Positions 1 to 9,349 of a stretch of DNA of 64,000 nucleotides are shown piece by piece (positions within the stretch are counted from its first letter, which is position 1; every line of letters begins with the position of its first letter). Below the pieces are notes generated by a model. It did not search any database. It was not told the origin of the DNA and saw nothing but the letters and a program-made list of their open reading frames with translations. Source of the stretch: Acinetobacter wuhouensis (GTDB lineage Bacteria; Pseudomonadota; Gammaproteobacteria; Pseudomonadales; Moraxellaceae); the NCBI RefSeq assembly GCF_001696605.3, contig NZ_CP031716.1, positions 3,782,001 through 3,846,000 on the forward strand. The letters run 5' to 3'. Position numbers and translations under genes: made by a program.

Positions 1-1021
1 TAAATTCCAGCGGGAATGTCATCACGCTTGGAGAGATATTCTGTGCATGACGACGGCTTAAATGCGTCGTACTCACCCCTTTTAAACCATCATATAAAAT
101 ATTGTAGTGCTTCTCGAAATGTTCCACGGCATTATTCGATGACTCAGGGTCATAAGGCAGTGTTGCACCCCAAACCTGATCGAACTCAGCAGCTTCATAA
201 CATTCAAAAAATTCTGTGAATCCAGCAATCAAATCCATTTTTGAAAAAACTAAATAAACAGGTGCAAAAATTTCTAAACGTTCGGTTAAATCTTGAATAC
301 GTGCTCTTAAGCTTTTTGCCAATTTAATTGATTTTTCAGGACTTTGACTAACCAATTCAGCCACACTCACAATCACAATTAAGCCGTTGATCGGAGCTTT
401 AGAGCGGTTCTTTTTGAGAATACTGAGGAAACCCAACCATTCTGAATGATCTTCCGAATAGACTGAATAACGACCAGCTGTATCCAACAACACCCCTTCT
501 GTTGAAAAGAACCAATCACAATTACGTGTACCACTTAAACCTGATGAAACTACTTTTTGATGGGTTTCTTCAAATGGGAACTTTAAGCCCGAATGGTAAA
601 TCGCAGAACTCTTCCCTGCCGCTGGGTTACCAATCACCATATACCATGGCAACTCATAAAGCGCCGCATTACCACTTTTATCACCCAATTTTGATTTACG
701 AATCAATTGGATAGAATCTTTCATTTGCTGATTAATCAGCGTTAATTCTTCTTTATCTTTTTGCTTACCGTATTCAGCCGTATTGTCTTGTTCAATCGCT
801 TCAGCTAACGCTTCACCTTGTTCAGCATGTTTACGGCGTTGAAATAACCAATAGATCCCATAAATGATCAACCCCAGTACATAGGCAGCCATCATCATCA
901 CAAAATATTTACGTGGTACGGCACTGTACGAAGATACGATTGCAACAAATATCGACAGCGCAATAATCGCTTTCGGATTTGTTACGTACTGCCAAACATA
1001 ACCTAATATTGTATATATCAT
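1..1021 (-). CDS. tssM: T6SS inner-membrane protein TssM (IcmF/VasK), N-terminal part, cut by window edge
   Basis: About 340 N-terminal residues are visible, reading leftward from an ATG at 1021; the rest lies outside the window. TssM is the large inner-membrane and periplasmic scaffold of the T6SS membrane complex with TssL and, in most systems, TssJ. Two membrane segments lie near residues 14-32 and 38-60, followed by a cytoplasmic NTPase-like domain. A P-loop, GNPAAGKSS, is at about 131-139, and the downstream LLDTAGRYSVYSE segment is typical of the family. It follows the 463-residue membrane protein by 33 bp and is the last visible gene of the leftward T6SS operon. Identification is firm from the motifs and the context. 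Confidence 0.95.
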   Translation of the reverse strand, partial: MIYTILGYVWQYVTNPKAIIALSIFVAIVSSYSAVPRKYFVMMMAAYVLGLIIYGIYWLFQRRKHAEQGEALAEAIEQDNTAEYGKQKDKEELTLINQQMKDSIQLIRKSKLGDKSGNAALYELPWYMVIGNPAAGKSSAIYHSGLKFPFEETHQKVVSSGLSGTRNCDWFFSTEGVLLDTAGRYSVYSEDHSEWLGFLSILKKNRSKAPINGLIVIVSVAELVSQSPEKSIKLAKSLRARIQDLTERLEIFAPVYLVFSKMDLIAGFTEFFECYEAAEFDQVWGATLPYDPESSNNAVEHFEKHYNILYDGLKGVSTTHLSRRHAQNISPSVMTFPLEF

Positions 1022-1054
1022 TTTCTCTATTTCTTTCTAAATTATCTGTAATGT

Positions 1055-2446
1055 CTATGCAAACTCAGTCCCAACCACAACTTGAGTCTGTTGATGATCT
1101 GCACTATATACATAAGCAAATAAAGCCTCATCTAACTGTAAACTCAACATAAAGCTGAAGATTTTAGATAATGCTTGGGTATGCCCTAAACTCTCTTTAC
1201 TATAAATATAATGATGTGCTTCGATCGCTGTATCCGCGAAGTTTTGTTCCAATTTCTTTAATTGTTTAAAATCGGTCTGATCATCCAAAACCAAAACAAA
1301 TGGCTGCTCTTGATCAAACTGTTCACTCAGGTCTAAATTTAAATGTTTTAATGTTTTTACTGCTTGATTTGAATTTAAAGTAATACGAATCGATTTACTG
1401 ACCTGTATATTTTGTAATTCAACCTTTGAATTACCAATACAACAGGTACTAATATATTCTGACGGAATATATTTTTCACTCATCCAAGTACGATCATCGA
1501 CCGTTTCTTGGTCAATTTCTGAATCTATAGCAATCAACAATGATACTTCTGAATCCTGCGATTCAATTCTTTTCAATAATTTAATCCAATCTTGATAAGC
1601 TGTTGTCTCTCCCCAATAGTGATATTCCGTATCAAACTGTTGATCGATAATGCCCAGTTCAGTTAAGTAATGATGGATCAGCTCTGATCCTTCTGTTTCA
1701 TTCCACGCATGAAATAAATTTTCAGGCAAAATTAGATGGACATTTAAACGATTTAATCGTGGAACTGCTTCAACTGTAGCTTGTTCTGTAGTTTCGTCAT
1801 CATATTCTTGATTTGGGTTTATCCAAGCCGGATGCATACGATATTCAAGTGCCAATTTAGCATCATAAAACATCGCTGAATTTTTGAGTTGTTCTGCGAT
1901 TTGATACAAGGTTTCAGTATTTTGTTCTAACTGTTGCTGAATCAGTGTGGTCATCCGCTTTTGGCGATTCGATATACTGGATTCAACATCTTCCAAATCA
2001 TCTTCAATTTCTTGAATTCGATAAGACAGAATAGGTAGCCCATAACCATTGACTAGTTTTTGATCCAGCTCCGCACTTATACCCTCTTTTAACTGGTGCA
2101 GATGCATTTCATTTTCACCTAAAGCACTCAGGCTCGAAGCGGCATATACTTTTAAAGTCACCGATTCTATTTCTTCCTCAGTGATCTCTTCAACTTCTTG
2201 TTGTTGCTCTGAACGTTTTTGCTCTTCTAATTGTTGTTGCTCTTTCTTTTCTTGACGACTGCTATACCATTTTTTGATAATGACAGGTGCTATAACCAAC
2301 ATCGTGATGCCAAGCGGGATTAAACCAAAGAAAATAAGAAAATCTGACCCACTTGGATCATATTTGGTATCACGCCAATAAAACACCACAACCAATGAAA
2401 CCAACACGAGCATGCTGATGAAGGTTCCAAGAATTAATTTAATCAT
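1055..2446 (-). CDS. Unnamed T6SS-locus membrane protein with coiled coil, between tssG and tssM
   Basis: 463 residues. Two hydrophobic segments at about 3-23 and 36-58 put the protein in the inner membrane. They are followed by a Gln/Glu-rich stretch (about 66-95) likely to be a coiled coil, then a long soluble region without a motif I recognise. The start codon abuts the tssG stop (TAG directly followed by ATG), so translation is probably coupled, and tssM begins 33 bp downstream. That position predicts a role in the membrane complex or its link to the baseplate. I know that Acinetobacter T6SS loci carry genus-specific genes here, but I cannot assign a biochemical function. The region after the membrane segments could be cytoplasmic or periplasmic. 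Confidence 0.8.
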   Translation of the reverse strand: MIKLILGTFISMLVLVSLVVVFYWRDTKYDPSGSDFLIFFGLIPLGITMLVIAPVIIKKWYSSRQEKKEQQQLEEQKRSEQQQEVEEITEEEIESVTLKVYAASSLSALGENEMHLHQLKEGISAELDQKLVNGYGLPILSYRIQEIEDDLEDVESSISNRQKRMTTLIQQQLEQNTETLYQIAEQLKNSAMFYDAKLALEYRMHPAWINPNQEYDDETTEQATVEAVPRLNRLNVHLILPENLFHAWNETEGSELIHHYLTELGIIDQQFDTEYHYWGETTAYQDWIKLLKRIESQDSEVSLLIAIDSEIDQETVDDRTWMSEKYIPSEYISTCCIGNSKVELQNIQVSKSIRITLNSNQAVKTLKHLNLDLSEQFDQEQPFVLVLDDQTDFKQLKKLEQNFADTAIEAHHYIYSKESLGHTQALSKIFSFMLSLQLDEALFAYVYSADHQQTQVVVGTEFA

Positions 2447-3439
2447 CTATGACACCCCAATGAGCGAATAGCACGTTTCATCATTATCACTTTGTAGTTT
2501 AGGCATCACAAAAGCACCTTGTGCCAAACCCACTTGAGTCTTAGAACTCAACTGCAAAGGCTGAACTTCTTCTTTAGCCAGAATCAATCGAAGATCAACC
2601 AATAAAGTTGGGCTACACCAACTTTGCAAAATTTTCTTTAATTTTTTACTGTGTTTTTTCTTTGGTAAAAAGTCTAAATACTGGGCATAACTCAAAGGAC
2701 CGATTTGAATTTCAATCTTGCCGTCAATTTGACGAATGGTTTCACCACAAAAAGTATTTACCCCCAGTAAAAAAGGCTGCTGACCACCCAATTTGGTTCT
2801 TTGCTCATCGCCTAACTTAAATTTTTCAGGAATATATTCTTTGACTTCTACCGACTCATTAAAAACACAGCCAAGCATCGTTTTCAACGCATGTGCTGTA
2901 TTATTTTGCCCTTGCATCAAGCCTGCAAATTCAGCGAAATAATCATCTAAATCATCTTGTTGATGCTGATTACGAATATAGCCATTCAGCGCATGCAAAA
3001 TATCTAAATAGTGATTTTCTTTTTCTACTTCATATCGCACAGGCAAGTTATAACTCAGACTAGCATCGACAAACTGAGCAGTGAGCTTATGATTGAATAA
3101 ACCTAGAAATTTCTGTACCTCAACACGCTGCTTACGTGGTGCCTGTTTAACTTTATTGGTATAGGTATAAGGCATCGCACCCTGCATACCTGTTAAACCT
3201 ACAATCAGATTGGTGATCTGGATCTTTTCATCATCTTGTAGCAAAGACTCAACTTCATGCTTTGGAAAATTGAGGTTCAGTGAACATTCAAATTGAAAGT
3301 CATCAGACCAATTTTTCAGTGTCGAAACTTGAGGAGCATGTCGTAACAAACGCGTGGTTTGAACAAATTCGTAGGCTGTAGGTGTTTTAAAAAGCTCATC
3401 AACTACAGAAGCTTCTTGCCACCAACGTTCTGTGCGCAT
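2447..3439 (-). CDS. tssG: T6SS baseplate protein TssG
   Basis: 330 residues, usual for TssG (VasB/ImpH, formerly DUF1305). The family assembles with TssF, TssE and TssK into the baseplate wedge in the cytoplasm. Family-like sequence includes a start near EFVQTTRLLRH and the segment LVGLTGMQGAMPYTYT. The gene overlaps the 3' end of tssF by 37 bp, so this start lies inside tssF and the two are probably translationally coupled, as TssF and TssG form a stable complex. It is followed without a gap by the unnamed membrane protein. Confidence 0.93.
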   Translation of the reverse strand: MRTERWWQEASVVDELFKTPTAYEFVQTTRLLRHAPQVSTLKNWSDDFQFECSLNLNFPKHEVESLLQDDEKIQITNLIVGLTGMQGAMPYTYTNKVKQAPRKQRVEVQKFLGLFNHKLTAQFVDASLSYNLPVRYEVEKENHYLDILHALNGYIRNQHQQDDLDDYFAEFAGLMQGQNNTAHALKTMLGCVFNESVEVKEYIPEKFKLGDEQRTKLGGQQPFLLGVNTFCGETIRQIDGKIEIQIGPLSYAQYLDFLPKKKHSKKLKKILQSWCSPTLLVDLRLILAKEEVQPLQLSSKTQVGLAQGAFVMPKLQSDNDETCYSLIGVS

Positions 3440-5211
3440 TGGTATAACTCCTGTTTAGTATTATGATCTCGGACAAAAACATCCACAAAACTGTTCATTT
3501 GTACTTTTAAATTGAAAATATGACTGATCAACTGGCTGAAAATATACAAACTATGCCCACGGAAAACTTGAGCATCAATATCGATTAGAACTTTGACGCC
3601 TCGAACAAACATCGGGAACGGTTTTGCTTCGACTAACTTATGAGTAATCTCGAATTCAATGGTTTTAATCGCATCAATAATTAAATGATTTTCTTTAGAT
3701 TTTGGTAAGTTATAAAGTTCTAATAATTCTTTAATATGACTCACTGCATCGCCTTTCATCAGCGCCAAAGTATTTAAAGAAAGATGCGAAATAATGCGCC
3801 ATTGTTCATTTTTATTTTTTTCAAATTGAAATGGTTCTGTCGGTCTTTTCAAGACCAACGCACGGCGAGCAATGGTACTGTCATTCAAATTCAAGACATT
3901 ATTCGACTGCCCCAATGCTTCATGTGGTAGATCACGATTTGAGCACAATAGCTTACAACTCACAAAATCAGACTTAATGCTTTGTGGCTCGAGATCTTTA
4001 GAGATAATTGAATAACCTGTTTCTACGAACTGATTTTGTAAAATCGTTGGATTCAGTGCATAAAAAAACTGAACATCATCGCCATGATAATGACTCATTG
4101 CAAAAAATGGTAAGATTGGATAAATCACCTGATCTTGATTACTTTTCTCACGAATCAAATTCATCTCGACAATCGAATAAACTTGATAAAACTCAGGGTG
4201 ATGTGCATCTGTAATTAAAGGATATTCTAAATTTTTATGATTGATTTTTTGTGGTTCAGCTTGCTTTTCAAATAGATTGACAACTGGGCTCGTAAACAAT
4301 TTAAAATTCGCCACATTCAATTCTGAATAATTACGAATAATCGCTTGATCATTTAAATTGAGTTTTAAATGGATTTGAATTTCAAAATTTTGCTGTTCAG
4401 ATTTCAAGTGCTTAAGAACATCTAAATTCAAATTTAAATAACTGAATTTTTCAGGAAAGCAAAAATATTCAATCAACAAACGATAAGCATGATGTGTATG
4501 CTGATCGATAGGCAATATACTTTCATTTTCATCAAAACCCATGACTTCAAATGGATTTTTAATTGAAATGACTTTTTGATTTATCCGCAGACTAAAACTG
4601 GTATCCTTATGAAAGATATGATCTAGAACTTGTAGCGGAAAATTTGAAATTGCATCTAAATAAATGGGGAGCTTCTCAAGCTTTAACCAATTCTTAGCAG
4701 GATTTAACAAATCAAATTTTAAATTTAAAGTCGCATTTTGATTGAGGTGAATATGCGCACTCGGATTGGTTTGAAAACTTAAACTTTCTAATTGGATCGG
4801 TAAAAGGCGGACTTCAGCACTCGTCGTAAACTCGCATTGCACACCTTTAAAACTTCTAGACTTTAACGACGTTCCTTTAGCAATTACATGTGCTTCTGTA
4901 AGTTGTTTTTGTTTATTAATATCTTCAAAGCTGACAACAGAACAAGCTGGAAAATGGCGTAAATATTGAGGGAACATCACCTCAAATAAAGAACGAGTAA
5001 AAATATCATAACTATCGGCTAATTTTTTATCGATACGCGCAGCAATTAAGGAAAAGGCTTGAATCAAACGTTCGATATGAGGATCATCAATTTGTTCTTG
5101 GTTTAATGATAATCGCTGTGCAATTTTAGGATATTTATCTGCAAATAAACGGGACTGCTGTCCAAATTCTTGTAGTTGCTTTTCATAATACGGTAAAAGT
5201 TCTTCGATCAC
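3403..5211 (-). CDS. tssF: T6SS baseplate protein TssF
   Basis: 602 residues, within the normal size of TssF (VasA/ImpG). TssF is a wedge protein of the T6SS baseplate, structurally like phage T4 gp6/gp7. The N-terminus is typical: the MIEELLPYYEKQLQEFGQ start, then a FAxKYPKIAQRL-type segment and DPHIERLIQAFSLIAARI. The end contains VRGVKVLIDIDAQVFRG and FSQLISHIFNLKVQMNSFVD, characteristic of the family. It sits 20 bp after tssE and overlaps tssG by 37 bp. Confidence 0.95.
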   Translation of the reverse strand: MIEELLPYYEKQLQEFGQQSRLFADKYPKIAQRLSLNQEQIDDPHIERLIQAFSLIAARIDKKLADSYDIFTRSLFEVMFPQYLRHFPACSVVSFEDINKQKQLTEAHVIAKGTSLKSRSFKGVQCEFTTSAEVRLLPIQLESLSFQTNPSAHIHLNQNATLNLKFDLLNPAKNWLKLEKLPIYLDAISNFPLQVLDHIFHKDTSFSLRINQKVISIKNPFEVMGFDENESILPIDQHTHHAYRLLIEYFCFPEKFSYLNLNLDVLKHLKSEQQNFEIQIHLKLNLNDQAIIRNYSELNVANFKLFTSPVVNLFEKQAEPQKINHKNLEYPLITDAHHPEFYQVYSIVEMNLIREKSNQDQVIYPILPFFAMSHYHGDDVQFFYALNPTILQNQFVETGYSIISKDLEPQSIKSDFVSCKLLCSNRDLPHEALGQSNNVLNLNDSTIARRALVLKRPTEPFQFEKNKNEQWRIISHLSLNTLALMKGDAVSHIKELLELYNLPKSKENHLIIDAIKTIEFEITHKLVEAKPFPMFVRGVKVLIDIDAQVFRGHSLYIFSQLISHIFNLKVQMNSFVDVFVRDHNTKQELYQCAQNVGGKKLL

Positions 5212-5231
5212 GACATACCCACTTTATATTT

Positions 5232-5705
5232 TTAAGATTTTGCTGAAATTTCATATTGTTGTGTTGTTGGTTTAAGTAAGGCATCAAAAATTACGGGTTC
5301 ATACAGTGGGTGGATATTTAAGTAAGCTTGAATACTTAAACATAAAGACCCTACATTTTGGTCATCTAATTGCATTTCTACTTTAATTTGCTTTAATCGG
5401 GGCTCATGTGCGGCAATGGATTGTTCTATTGATTGGCAAATCGTATCTCGGTCTGTTGGATTTGCAGTAGAAAGTCCTACAAAATCAATAATTCCAAATT
5501 GAACAATTGACTTTTTTGCCTGAGGATAATCATCAAAATCTGTATCAAGTTTGGCTATACGTGTATTCAGTAAGTCTTCTAAATCTTGAGCAACGGAATC
5601 TCTCAGCTCTTTTAATGAAAGCCCTTTGCTATACTCATCTTCAACGATTAAACGATCAAATAATGTAGATCGAAATCCATAGGGGTAAAGTTGATCTAAA
5701 TTCAT
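5232..5705 (-). CDS. tssE: T6SS baseplate protein TssE (gp25-like)
   Basis: 157 residues with the GPW/gp25 fold expected of TssE, a small baseplate subunit that helps initiate sheath assembly. Supporting sequence includes LFDRLIVED near residue 15, SLKELRDSVAQDLEDLLNTR and an IVQFGIIDF segment. It lies between hcp (62 bp upstream) and tssF (20 bp downstream) in the usual tssB-tssC-hcp-tssE-tssF order. Confidence 0.93.
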   Translation of the reverse strand: MNLDQLYPYGFRSTLFDRLIVEDEYSKGLSLKELRDSVAQDLEDLLNTRIAKLDTDFDDYPQAKKSIVQFGIIDFVGLSTANPTDRDTICQSIEQSIAAHEPRLKQIKVEMQLDDQNVGSLCLSIQAYLNIHPLYEPVIFDALLKPTTQQYEISAKS

Positions 5706-5767
5706 AGATTAAATTCTTATGTAGAGTAACAGAAGGGACATTGATGCCCCTTCTGTCTTACATCTAA

Positions 5768-6271
5768 TTACGCATTGAATGCTGCAGTATTTGTAGATAG
5801 AGACCATTTAGAAACAACAGTACCTTTAGCATTTCCGCTAATATCTTGTTGTAAATAAGTCCATTCTACTGCTGCATATTTCAAACCAAATGATTCAGTT
5901 GGTACACCTTCTTCATTTACAGAAGGAGTTACACTTGAAATCAGTACATGTTTCAATTTGATTTGAAGATATTTGATACGCTTTTCACCATTTGCACGAT
6001 AAAAATCAACTTGTACTTCATCAAATGTATAACCAGCAGAAGAAGCTTCCCAAAGTTTTGGACTTGTTGCATCCAAATCTTTAACGAAAACCATATCTGA
6101 ATGCTCTACACGTTCAGCAGTATGACCACCAACGCTTGATGAAGTAGCAGATTTTGGTTGACGAATATTATGAGACCAAGAATTAACTTCTAGCCAATTT
6201 TTGTGCTCAGAATCACGCGACTCGCCATCTACTTTGTATTTACCTTGAAAACGAACGTATATATCTTTCAT
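5768..6271 (-). CDS. hcp: T6SS inner-tube protein Hcp (TssD)
   Basis: 167 residues. Hcp hexamers stack to form the T6SS inner tube and are exported when the sheath contracts. Family features are the DIYVRFQGKYKVDGES start, the EVNSWSHNIRQP segment, and a C-terminal beta-rich part with LKHVLISSVTPS and VEWTYLQQDISG. No C-terminal extension is present, so it is a structural rather than an evolved effector Hcp. There is a 47-bp gap after tssC and a 62-bp gap before tssE. Confidence 0.97.
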   Translation of the reverse strand: MKDIYVRFQGKYKVDGESRDSEHKNWLEVNSWSHNIRQPKSATSSSVGGHTAERVEHSDMVFVKDLDATSPKLWEASSAGYTFDEVQVDFYRANGEKRIKYLQIKLKHVLISSVTPSVNEEGVPTESFGLKYAAVEWTYLQQDISGNAKGTVVSKWSLSTNTAAFNA

Positions 6272-6318
6272 TGGAATTACCCTTATTTTTTAAAGTTATT
6301 ATTTAGCTACACTCTAAT

Positions 6319-7803
6319 TTAATTCGAGGACTGAGGTAACTCAGTAACAAGTCGCAATGAAACCGACAACTCATCCAGCTGGAAATGTGGTCTTAAAAAA
6401 ACCACAGACTTGTAGTGGCCTGGCTCAGCAGGATTTTCTACAACTTTTACAGAAGCCTCACGAAGCGGATATTGCGCTTTAGCTTCCTGTGAAGCTCCAT
6501 CATCTAGGAGTACATATTGTGACAACCACTCATTCAGGAAAGCCTCAATATTTCCCGCAGATGCAAAACTACCGACTTTATCGCGCATCATTGCTTTCAA
6601 ATAATGTGCAATACGAGAAACAGCCATAATGTATTGAATCTGACTCGACAACGAAGAATTCGCATTGGCTGTATCACTATCATATTTCTTCGGCTTTTGA
6701 GTCGATTGCGCACCAAAAAATGCAGCGTAGTCCGTATTTTTACAGTGAACTAACGGAATAAAACCTAGATCGCTTAATTCTTTTTCACGTCGATCAGTAA
6801 TCGCTATCTCAGTTGGGCATTTAAATGCAACTTCACCATCATTAGTTTTGAACGTATGTACTGGTAAGCCTTCAACCATGCCACCACCTTCAACACCACG
6901 AATCGCAGCACACCAACCATGTTGGTCAAATGCATTAGTTAAGCGTGTACCAAAAGCATATGCAGCATTCATCCATAGATATTCATCATGGTTTTGACCT
7001 GAAACATCTTCTACAAAATTAAAGCCTTCCGTTGCCCAACCTTCTTTAGGATCATAAGGCAAACGTCCTAAAACTCTCGGCATCGTCAAAGCAACATAGC
7101 GAGAGTCATCACTTTCACGGAAAGAACGCCATTGTACGTATTCTGCTGTTTCAAAGACTTTTGAAACATCACGTGGACGATCAATATCGGTAAATGACTC
7201 TAATCCCAACATATTACTACTTGCAGCCGAAATAAACGGCGCATGGGCGGCAGCAGCTACATGTGACATTTGTTCCAACAGATACATATCTGAAGGCGTA
7301 CGGTCAAATTCAAAATCACCAATTAATGTTGCGTATGGTGCTCCACCAAATGAGCCATATTCTTCTTCATAGACTTTTTTGAATAACGTACTTTGATCGA
7401 AATCTGTCGCACCTTGGAAATCTTTCACCAACTCTTTTTTCGTTGTATTCAACATACGAATTTTAATTAAAGGATTCGAAGGTGATTCTTGACAGAAATA
7501 ATATAAACCGCGCCAAGTCGATTCAATTTTCTGAAATTGTTCGTGATGCATGATTTGGCTGAGTTGCTTTGAGATTAATGCATCAATTTCAGCGATACGT
7601 TTATCAATCGACAAAGACATATTCTCAGAAACAGTAATTGTTCCCGCCATCACCTCTTTGGCTAATTCACCAATCAAGCTTTTGGCACGATCATGCTCTT
7701 CATCATTACGTGCAATTCGACTACGTTCTACAATTGAATCAAGTAAACCAATCTCTTCTACAGCTGTATCTTGTTGTGCATTATTTGCCTGTAAATTACT
7801 CAT
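6319..7803 (-). CDS. tssC: T6SS contractile sheath large subunit TssC (VipB)
   Basis: About 494 residues from the ATG at 7803 (MSNLQANNAQQ). This start overlaps the tssB stop within ATGAGTAA, an 8-bp overlap typical of coupled sheath genes; a further in-frame ATG at 7824 is inside tssB and less likely. TssC forms the contractile sheath with TssB. Family signatures include FQKIESTWRGLYYFC, GDFEFDRTPSDMYLLEQM, HAPFISAASSNMLGLESF and the C-terminal LRPHFQLDELSVSLRLV. Full length. Confidence 0.97.
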   Translation of the reverse strand: MSNLQANNAQQDTAVEEIGLLDSIVERSRIARNDEEHDRAKSLIGELAKEVMAGTITVSENMSLSIDKRIAEIDALISKQLSQIMHHEQFQKIESTWRGLYYFCQESPSNPLIKIRMLNTTKKELVKDFQGATDFDQSTLFKKVYEEEYGSFGGAPYATLIGDFEFDRTPSDMYLLEQMSHVAAAAHAPFISAASSNMLGLESFTDIDRPRDVSKVFETAEYVQWRSFRESDDSRYVALTMPRVLGRLPYDPKEGWATEGFNFVEDVSGQNHDEYLWMNAAYAFGTRLTNAFDQHGWCAAIRGVEGGGMVEGLPVHTFKTNDGEVAFKCPTEIAITDRREKELSDLGFIPLVHCKNTDYAAFFGAQSTQKPKKYDSDTANANSSLSSQIQYIMAVSRIAHYLKAMMRDKVGSFASAGNIEAFLNEWLSQYVLLDDGASQEAKAQYPLREASVKVVENPAEPGHYKSVVFLRPHFQLDELSVSLRLVTELPQSSN

Positions 7804-8305
7804 GATCAGGACCCGCCTCTGCACTTAATTTACGAATCTGATCAGTGTTTTGCAAAACTTCATCAAGCAAATCTTCTAAACGTTCACTATTCGAAATTTT
7901 ATTTCTCAAGTCGGTTAAACGCTCACGTGCCTCAACCAATTTTTTCAGAGGATCTACCTGCTGTACAACATTCTCAGGTCTAAAATCTGCCATTGATTTA
8001 AATGTCAAATCAACTGACATACGGCCACCTTCTTCAGTCAACGTATTTTCAACTTGATAAGCTGCTCGTGGAGACAATGATTCCATAACTTCATCAATAT
8101 TTTCTAAATCAACATTGACGAATTTTTTATCTTTTAGCTTAGTTTTTTCTAATTCAGATGCTGCTGAGAAATCGCCCAACACACCAACAACAAAAGGAAG
8201 CTCCTTAACCTCTTTCCCATCACCAACTTCTACATCATAAGTAAGTTGCACACGAGGTGGCCTAATTCGTTGTAATTTTTTCTGTACACTTTCACGTTTT
8301 GCCAT
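7796..8305 (-). CDS. tssB: T6SS contractile sheath small subunit TssB (VipA)
   Basis: 169 residues, standard for TssB. It co-assembles with TssC into the cytoplasmic sheath whose contraction drives the Hcp tube. Characteristic sequence: QKKLQRIRPPRVQLTYDVE at the N-terminus, ELPFVVGVLGDFSA at about 36-49, SMADFRPENVVQQV, and a heptad-rich C-terminal helix. It overlaps tssC by 8 bp, and the AsaA-like gene is 32 bp upstream in the same operon. Confidence 0.97.
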   Translation of the reverse strand: MAKRESVQKKLQRIRPPRVQLTYDVEVGDGKEVKELPFVVGVLGDFSAASELEKTKLKDKKFVNVDLENIDEVMESLSPRAAYQVENTLTEEGGRMSVDLTFKSMADFRPENVVQQVDPLKKLVEARERLTDLRNKISNSERLEDLLDEVLQNTDQIRKLSAEAGPDHE

Positions 8306-8337
8306 TTTTGTTATCCATTAAATACTAATAAAGAAAA

Positions 8338-8997
8338 TTACATTGGGAAGTTTGGTCGCGTTGTTGTAGCAGGTTTTGGTGCTACAGGTGTAGTTGCTGG
8401 TGGCGTCGTACGTACTGGAGTCGCTCTCACTGGAGTTGTACGATTTTTTACTGTACGTACTTTTGCTGGTTTTGTTGTCTTGGTTACTGAAGATGCTTGA
8501 CTTTCCTGTTTTTCAACCAAAATAGCTGCTGGTGCTGCACTTTTAACAGCATCAACGAAACTCTTTGCTACAGGATAGGTTTTGTCTTCAGTTAAATACC
8601 TAACTTCGGTATTGATCATTTTATTCAAAGCATCCTTTGCAAGGCTAATGCCTGCAAGAAATTTAACATCAGTCAGTGTTGTGCTTTGTATATTTTGACC
8701 TTCCAAAAAATTCACGAGTTGTAATGCTTTATCATTTTTCCCAAGTTGCTGAAATTTTTCAGCAGCTGATACCAAAAGCATGTCCTTATTATCTTTGTTT
8801 TTCTTATCACAAACTTGAGCATAGATCGACAAGAGCTCTGGGCTCGTTTCACCTGCCACGACTGGATAATCTTTAATACACGATTTTTTTAGTTTGATTT
8901 CATCATCTGCGTAAGTGAAACTAGTCACAAGTGATGCTCCAAGAACTAAAAAGCATGAAATAAAATTCTTATTCAAAACTAACCTCAATATTCTCAT
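8338..8997 (-). CDS. asaA: Periplasmic T6SS-associated protein, AsaA-like
   Basis: 219 residues with an N-terminal signal peptide (hydrophobic at about 13-29, likely cleaved after SFTYA). The mature part is Lys-rich and helical, with one cysteine pair (IKDYP and VCDKK regions), and ends in a Pro/Thr/Arg-rich low-complexity tail (PVRATPVRTTPPATTP). It is the first gene of the tssB operon. In A. baumannii the T6SS core factor AsaA is a periplasmic protein that interacts with TssM; assignment here rests on position, export signal and size, not on an alignment. The tail could contact peptidoglycan or TssM, which is inference. Confidence 0.6.
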   Translation of the reverse strand: MRILRLVLNKNFISCFLVLGASLVTSFTYADDEIKLKKSCIKDYPVVAGETSPELLSIYAQVCDKKNKDNKDMLLVSAAEKFQQLGKNDKALQLVNFLEGQNIQSTTLTDVKFLAGISLAKDALNKMINTEVRYLTEDKTYPVAKSFVDAVKSAAPAAILVEKQESQASSVTKTTKPAKVRTVKNRTTPVRATPVRTTPPATTPVAPKPATTTRPNFPM

Positions 8998-9349
8998 AAT
9001 TTCAGTTTTTCAATGATTTACTATAGATGTTTTATAGGTTTGTATATTTAAAACTGCTATGTTTATTTTAAAATTTCTTCAAAATAAAACTAAAAAAAAC
9101 CTAACCCGTCAAGTTAATTTTCGTATCAAGAATATAAATTATTAATTTTTAATACTTTTTATGAAAAATAAATAATATACACAATATGACACCTTCACAA
9201 AAATTATTTTTTATGTAAAATATTTTTTAGACGAATTTTGAAAATTATTAAGTCTTTGATTTTTATATACTAATATAAATTTAAAGTATTACCAGTTAGA
9301 AAATTTATAATTTAGTCACTAGAAAACAGTGTATTCATGAGAGAAAAAA
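8998..9349. promoter_or_regulatory. Divergent T6SS promoter region
   Basis: A 352-bp, very AT-rich intergenic region separating the leftward tssB operon from the rightward clpV operon, so it must hold the promoters of both arms. On the minus strand a TTGACG hexamer (9112-9107) lies 17 bp from TTTTAT (9089-9084), a plausible promoter for the left arm. On the plus strand no -35/-10 pair with good spacing stands out, and no sigma-54 site was recognised. AT-richness of this kind often means H-NS control of T6SS, but that is inference. Confidence 0.5.
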
